DNA of 45,832 nucleotides, from the NCBI GenBank assembly GCA_944332815.1, contig CALVKQ010000011.1, forward strand, positions 1 through 45,832. The letters run 5' to 3'. This stretch comes from an uncultured Clostridia bacterium (GTDB taxonomy: Bacteria > Bacillota > Clostridia > Christensenellales > CAG-917). Below the pieces are notes generated by a model, which was given only the letters and a program-made list of their open reading frames with translations, was not told the origin of the DNA and did not search any database. Below, in pieces: positions 43,066-45,832 of this stretch; position 1 is the first letter of the stretch, and each line of letters starts with the position of its first letter. A program made the translations under genes and the position numbers.

Positions 43066-44000
43066 TTGAGTCCCTCCGCTTCTTTAAGAGTGGGCATCGA
43101 GGGCGCCCCTCCTTTTTTTGATACCACGCAGGCACAGGCGCGCACGGCTAGATCCATGGCGTCTTTCATCCCTTCCGCAGTAAGTTCCGCTTCACCCCGG
43201 AGCAGTTTGTAAATGACGCTGCCGATAAAGCAATCTCCTGCCCCCGTGGTGTCCTCCACACGGGTGGGATATGCCTCGCGCGATATCGCGTTCATGGCGC
43301 GGTCATACACCGCGGAACCCTTTTCTCCGCGCGTCACGAAGACCAGTTTTGCGGAAGCCGATGAGTCAAAAAGGCATTTTACACCTTCTTTTTCATCGGA
43401 TAAACCCGTGATGAATGCAAGTTCGTCATCCGTCACTTTCACGATGTCCGCCAGGGGGAGAAACTCTCTCACCGCCTCTTTCAACGCCTTTTCGCTCTTC
43501 CACAAATGCAGTCTTACATTGACGTCGAAGCTCACGTACGCACCGCGTTCGCGAGCGCATACCGCCGCCTTTTTTATCGCGTGACGGGTGGGGGATTCGG
43601 GCAGCGAGATGGAGCAGAAGTGCATTACGTCCCCTGCGCGGAAGATATCTCCGTCCACCTCTTCCGGGGAGAGTGCGGCGTCCGCAGGCGTGTCGCGGTA
43701 GAAGAAAAAGTCGCGGTCGCCGTTCTGTTTCAGATCCACGAATGCCAGCCCCGTTTTGCAGGCGCCGTCCGTGACTACAAGGGAAGTGTCTATGCCGAGC
43801 GACGCCATCTCGCCCAGCAGGAAACGCCCGAACGCGTCCTCCGCCAATTTGCCGAAAAAGCAGGCTTTGCCGCCGAGTTTGGCGACGGCGGCGCACACGT
43901 TCACGGGCGCTCCGCCCATCTTTGCCTGGTAATCCACCGCTCCGGGCGCGGAGGGCAGAAGATCCACTATGCAGTCGCCCATGCTGACAAGTTTACGCAT
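43062..44000 (-). CDS. PfkB-family sugar kinase, probably fructokinase
   Basis: 312 residues. Ribokinase fold with the N-terminal GGAPVNVCAAVAKLGG loop (PfkB signature 1) and the C-terminal VEDTTGAGDCFIG signature with catalytic base Asp256. Fructose is the most likely substrate because the product, fructose-6-phosphate, is the product of the adjoining ManA; 2-keto-3-deoxygluconate is a weaker alternative. The ATG at 44000 has AAGGAG 4 bases upstream; an earlier ATG at 44033 adds a basic extension lacking support. First gene of the two-gene operon. Confidence 0.9.
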   Translation of the reverse strand: MRKLVSMGDCIVDLLPSAPGAVDYQAKMGGAPVNVCAAVAKLGGKACFFGKLAEDAFGRFLLGEMASLGIDTSLVVTDGACKTGLAFVDLKQNGDRDFFFYRDTPADAALSPEEVDGDIFRAGDVMHFCSISLPESPTRHAIKKAAVCARERGAYVSFDVNVRLHLWKSEKALKEAVREFLPLADIVKVTDDELAFITGLSDEKEGVKCLFDSSASAKLVFVTRGEKGSAVYDRAMNAISREAYPTRVEDTTGAGDCFIGSVIYKLLRGEAELTAEGMKDAMDLAVRACACVVSKKGGAPSMPTLKEAEGLK

Positions 44001-44049
44001 ATTACTCCTTTTTCGGCGCGCCGCTTTCCGCAAGTCGCCGACCGCTTCG

Positions 44050-44079
44050 ATTATAAACCAACAGGGGAGGGATTGGCAA
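44050..44079 (-). promoter_or_regulatory. Promoter of the fructokinase-manA operon
   Basis: Minus strand TTGCCA (44074-44079), 18 bases, TATAAT (44050-44055), about 50 bases before the start codon. Confidence 0.7.
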
Positions 44080-44161
44080 CAGTTGTTAAGCGTCGTGCGC
44101 GTGCGTAAAGCGTTTTAAGTTCCGAATTTACGAGTCGCATGGGGGAATTGCGCTTTTGATA

Positions 44162-44190
44162 TTGAATGTGCGCGCGCGATAGGGTATAAT
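44162..44190 (+). promoter_or_regulatory. Promoter of the membrane-protein gene
   Basis: TTGAAT (44162-44167), 17 bases, TATAAT (44185-44190), about 20 bases before the start; CGGAGG follows as ribosome binding site. Confidence 0.75.
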
Positions 44191-44209
44191 CAAACAAACG
44201 GAGGATATT

Positions 44210-44941
44210 ATGGTCCAGGGCATCATGGAGCTGCTGTTCGATGCGGCGTATCTCATCTTCACTTTCGCCGTCGGCGTTTATCTCATCGCAAAAGGGCGCA
44301 GCAAGTTTATAAAACTGTTCGGCATCATGGCGGTAGTGCTCTCTTCTGGGGACGCGTTCCACCTCATACCGCGCGTTTATGCGCTGCTGTCCACGGGCAT
44401 AGAGGCAAATGCGTTCGCGCTGGGGCTCGGGAAGCTCATCACCTCCGTCACCATGACAGGGTTTTATGTCATACTTTACTTCATCCTCGAAATGGTCTGG
44501 CAGCCGGATAAGCGCACCGCATGGTGGAGCAGGATCGCCCTCATAGTCCTTGCGGCGGCAAGGGTCATCCTGTGTATGTTTCCGCAAAACGAATGGTTCT
44601 CCGGAGAGGGTCCTCTCGTTTGGGGTATCGCGCGCAACATCCCGTTCGCGCTCATCGGGCTCGGTATCATCGTCATCTGCTTCCTTACGGCAAAAAAGAC
44701 CGCCGACAAGAGTTACGTTTTCATGGGAATAATGGTCATCCTGTCCTTCGGGTTCTACATCCCCGTCGTGGTGCTTGCAAGCACCGTTCCCGTCATCGGC
44801 ACGCTGATGATACCCAAGACCCTTGCGTACGTCGGGGTAGTCGTTGTCGGGCTCGTCAAACACCGCAAGTATATCCGCACTCCTTCCTGCGACTTCGCGT
44901 ACGCAAGGACCTCCGCCCCGGACGACGGGGAAGAGGAGTGA
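44210..44941 (+). CDS. Integral membrane protein of unknown function
   Basis: 243 residues with about seven hydrophobic segments (near 8-28, 36-55, 68-90, 105-122, 138-158, 166-188, 192-212), an arrangement like 7-TM sensors or carriers, but I recognise no family. Charged pairs lie in loops (EMVWQPDKRTAWWSR, HRKYIRTPSC). The C-terminus is a short cytoplasmic acidic tail (DDGEEE). GGAGG lies 6 bases before the ATG. The GNAT gene follows after 23 bases and may be co-transcribed. Function not predicted. Confidence 0.8.
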   Translation: MVQGIMELLFDAAYLIFTFAVGVYLIAKGRSKFIKLFGIMAVVLSSGDAFHLIPRVYALLSTGIEANAFALGLGKLITSVTMTGFYVILYFILEMVWQPDKRTAWWSRIALIVLAAARVILCMFPQNEWFSGEGPLVWGIARNIPFALIGLGIIVICFLTAKKTADKSYVFMGIMVILSFGFYIPVVVLASTVPVIGTLMIPKTLAYVGVVVVGLVKHRKYIRTPSCDFAYARTSAPDDGEEE

Positions 44942-44964
44942 CGGCGGATAACATATAAACGGGT

Positions 44965-45411
44965 ATGAGCGTCATTATCAGGAAATACCGCGACGAGGAC
45001 CTTCCCATCGTCGCGCAATTATTTTATAATACCGTACACTCCGTGAATGCGGCAGATTATACGGAGCAACAGTTGTACGCATGGGCGCCCGACGAGCGAT
45101 ATCTGCTTGAAAAGCGCGCGGCGTTGCTGCGTCAGAACACTTTCGTGGCGGAAGACGACGGCGAGGTCGTGGGCTTTGCAAGCGCAGACGGGGAGTGCTT
45201 GGATATGCTTTTCGTGCGCCACGACCGCCTGCGCGAAGGCATTGCCTCCGCGCTTTGCGATATGTGTGAAAAAGGAGCGCGCAGCGTCACGACTTTTGCC
45301 TCCGTCACGGCAAGACGTTTCTTTGAAAGACGCGGTTATACGGTCGTGAAAGAGCAGACCGTAACTCGCCGCGGCACTCTGCTCAAAAACTATGAGATGC
45401 GCAAATCCTGA
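44965..45411 (+). CDS. GNAT-family N-acetyltransferase
   Basis: 148 residues. Typical GNAT start (VIIRKYRDEDLPIVAQLFYNTVHSVNAADYTEQQL, seen in the YafP-like subgroup with WAP after it), a central VAEDDGEVVGFA beta-strand pair, the MLFVRHDRLREGIASALCD acetyl-CoA loop, and a C-terminal RFFERRGYTVVKEQT. It transfers an acetyl group to an amine of unknown identity. The ribosome binding site is weak; translation is probably coupled to the preceding gene. Confidence 0.88.
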   Translation: MSVIIRKYRDEDLPIVAQLFYNTVHSVNAADYTEQQLYAWAPDERYLLEKRAALLRQNTFVAEDDGEVVGFASADGECLDMLFVRHDRLREGIASALCDMCEKGARSVTTFASVTARRFFERRGYTVVKEQTVTRRGTLLKNYEMRKS

Positions 45412-45456
45412 AAACGGAAAATATCTACGATATTTACGGTGACTTTTTTCCGAAAT

Positions 45457-45500
45457 TTTGACATCAAATTTGACATCAAATTTTTATGATTTTGATGTCA
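45457..45500. repeat. 12-bp tandem repeat with inverted third copy
   Basis: TTTGACATCAAA occurs at 45457-45468 and 45469-45480 in tandem, and its reverse complement TTTGATGTCA at 45491-45500. The arrangement could be a protein-binding site (repressor or integrase arm site) or a weak hairpin. It lies between the last gene and the tRNA-end repeat. Confidence 0.65.
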
Positions 45501-45534
45501 GATTAACAAAGTAAACTAATCACGGGGAATGAAA

Positions 45535-45556
45535 AAACCCACTGTTTAGTGGGTTT
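45535..45556 (-). terminator. Terminator next to the first tRNA-end copy
   Basis: Perfect 9-bp stem AAACCCACT/AGTGGGTTT (45535-45543 with 45548-45556), with A-run at 45532-45537 reading as a T-run on the minus strand, directly after the tRNA-like 3' end. Confidence 0.65.
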
Positions 45557-45558
45557 GG

Positions 45559-45579
45559 TGGTGCGCCCTCAGGGATTCG
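45559..45579 (-). pseudogene. Isolated tRNA 3' end (truncated copy)
   Basis: On the minus strand the sequence reads CGAATCCCTGAGGGCGCACCA: end of a T-loop, 5-base T-stem strand, 7-base acceptor strand, discriminator and CCA. Upstream of it the match to a tRNA breaks off within the T-loop. It is identical to the end of the window (45812-45832) over 26 bp including flanks. Confidence 0.55.
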
Positions 45580-45654
45580 TAGGCAGCCCAGCCGGCTGCC
45601 GTAATAGGGAAAATTCATCATTTGATCCGCGTGCGGAGTTCACGTGGGTTGCAA

Positions 45655-45692
45655 GGGGTCCCCGGGCGAAAATCTTTGATTTTCGGCTGGGG
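45655..45692. repeat. Dispersed GGGGTCCCC hairpin repeat, second locus
   Basis: 38 bp matching 10626-10663 with a single mismatch (in the loop): GGGGTCCCC, then GAAAATC-TTT-GATTTTC hairpin, then GGCTGGGG. Confidence 0.75.
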
Positions 45693-45785
45693 TTAAATTT
45701 TCACGTCAGCCGGGGCGTGTCCCGGGTCAGGCGGCGCGAGCCGCCCTTTTCGAAGAAAAGAAGAAGCCCGTTCGGGCGCATTGAA

Positions 45786-45809
45786 AAAACACCGCCGATG
45801 CGGTGTTTT
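45786..45809 (-). terminator. Terminator of the tRNA at the right edge
   Basis: Perfect 10-bp stem AAAACACCGC/GCGGTGTTTT (45786-45795 with 45800-45809), with T-run on the minus strand, two bases past the CCA end. Confidence 0.65.
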
Positions 45810-45811
45810 GG

Positions 45812-45832
45812 TGGTGCGCCCTCAGGGATTCG
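45812..45832 (-). tRNA. Partial tRNA (3' end only), runs off the window
   Basis: The minus strand reads, toward its 3' end, CGAAT of the T-loop, CCCTG, AGGGCGC, A, CCA: element lengths exactly as in a tRNA with encoded CCA. A GCGCCCT-type acceptor partner is expected beyond the window; tRNA-Arg is a plausible type but the anticodon is not visible. Because an identical fragment at 45559 is not a full tRNA, this copy might also be truncated. Confidence 0.5.

Overview
The window looks like a chromosomal piece of an uncultured, GC-rich, spore-forming member of the Clostridia. The support is spoIVA behind a sigma-E-like promoter, the Clostridia-typical SCIFF peptide and its radical SAM maturase, RNase J, a YitT-type membrane protein, Gram-positive-style lipoproteins, and strong AAGGAGG ribosome binding sites with sigma-A-like promoters. 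The lipoprotein style would suit a gut Christensenellales-like lineage, but that placement is a guess. No rRNA, CRISPR array or transposase gene is visible.

Region by region. (1) 1-14,280: the 3' part of a collagen-like gene, then a two-component system (response regulator and histidine kinase) followed by three very large related lipoproteins (1011, 1264 and 723 aa). The promoter regions of the two-component operon and of the two downstream lipoproteins all carry a direct repeat of TTTAA(T/G) with an 11-bp period, the layout expected for an OmpR/PhoB-type regulator. The two downstream lipoprotein genes share a 309-bp identical tract. Between them lies 1.6 kb of nested palindromic REP/MITE-like repeats. 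(2) 14,281-18,381: two long perfect hairpins, then a tight methionine operon: metF, a free-standing MetH reactivation domain, and a metH that lacks that domain. (3) 18,505-26,192: yjbQ, an Orn/Lys/Arg decarboxylase-like PLP enzyme, the SCIFF locus (scfA under a perfect consensus promoter, then a terminator, then scfB), a YitT-family membrane protein and a GH3 beta-glucosidase-like enzyme. (4) 26,452-31,039: an ECF sigma / anti-sigma pair, a YtxC-like sporulation protein, and serC-serA (serine synthesis). (5) 31,097-37,919: rnj, an MGDG-synthase-like glycosyltransferase, a DUF512 radical SAM protein and der in one operon, then a class Ic aspartate aminotransferase. (6) 37,920-45,411: a 133-bp higher-order tandem repeat, spoIVA, the UPF0237/UPF0210 pair, a fructokinase-manA operon, an integral membrane protein and a GNAT acetyltransferase. 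(7) 45,412-45,832: repeats, terminators and two copies of a tRNA 3' end, the second running off the window.

The most interesting candidate system is the regulator/lipoprotein cluster of region 1: a sensor kinase operon with a lipoprotein of its own, two more paralogues that appear to sit under the same regulator, and gene conversion between them. Its function is unknown. Other points of interest are the split methionine synthase, the attenuator-like terminator inside the SCIFF locus, the sigma-E promoter of spoIVA and the duplicated tRNA end.
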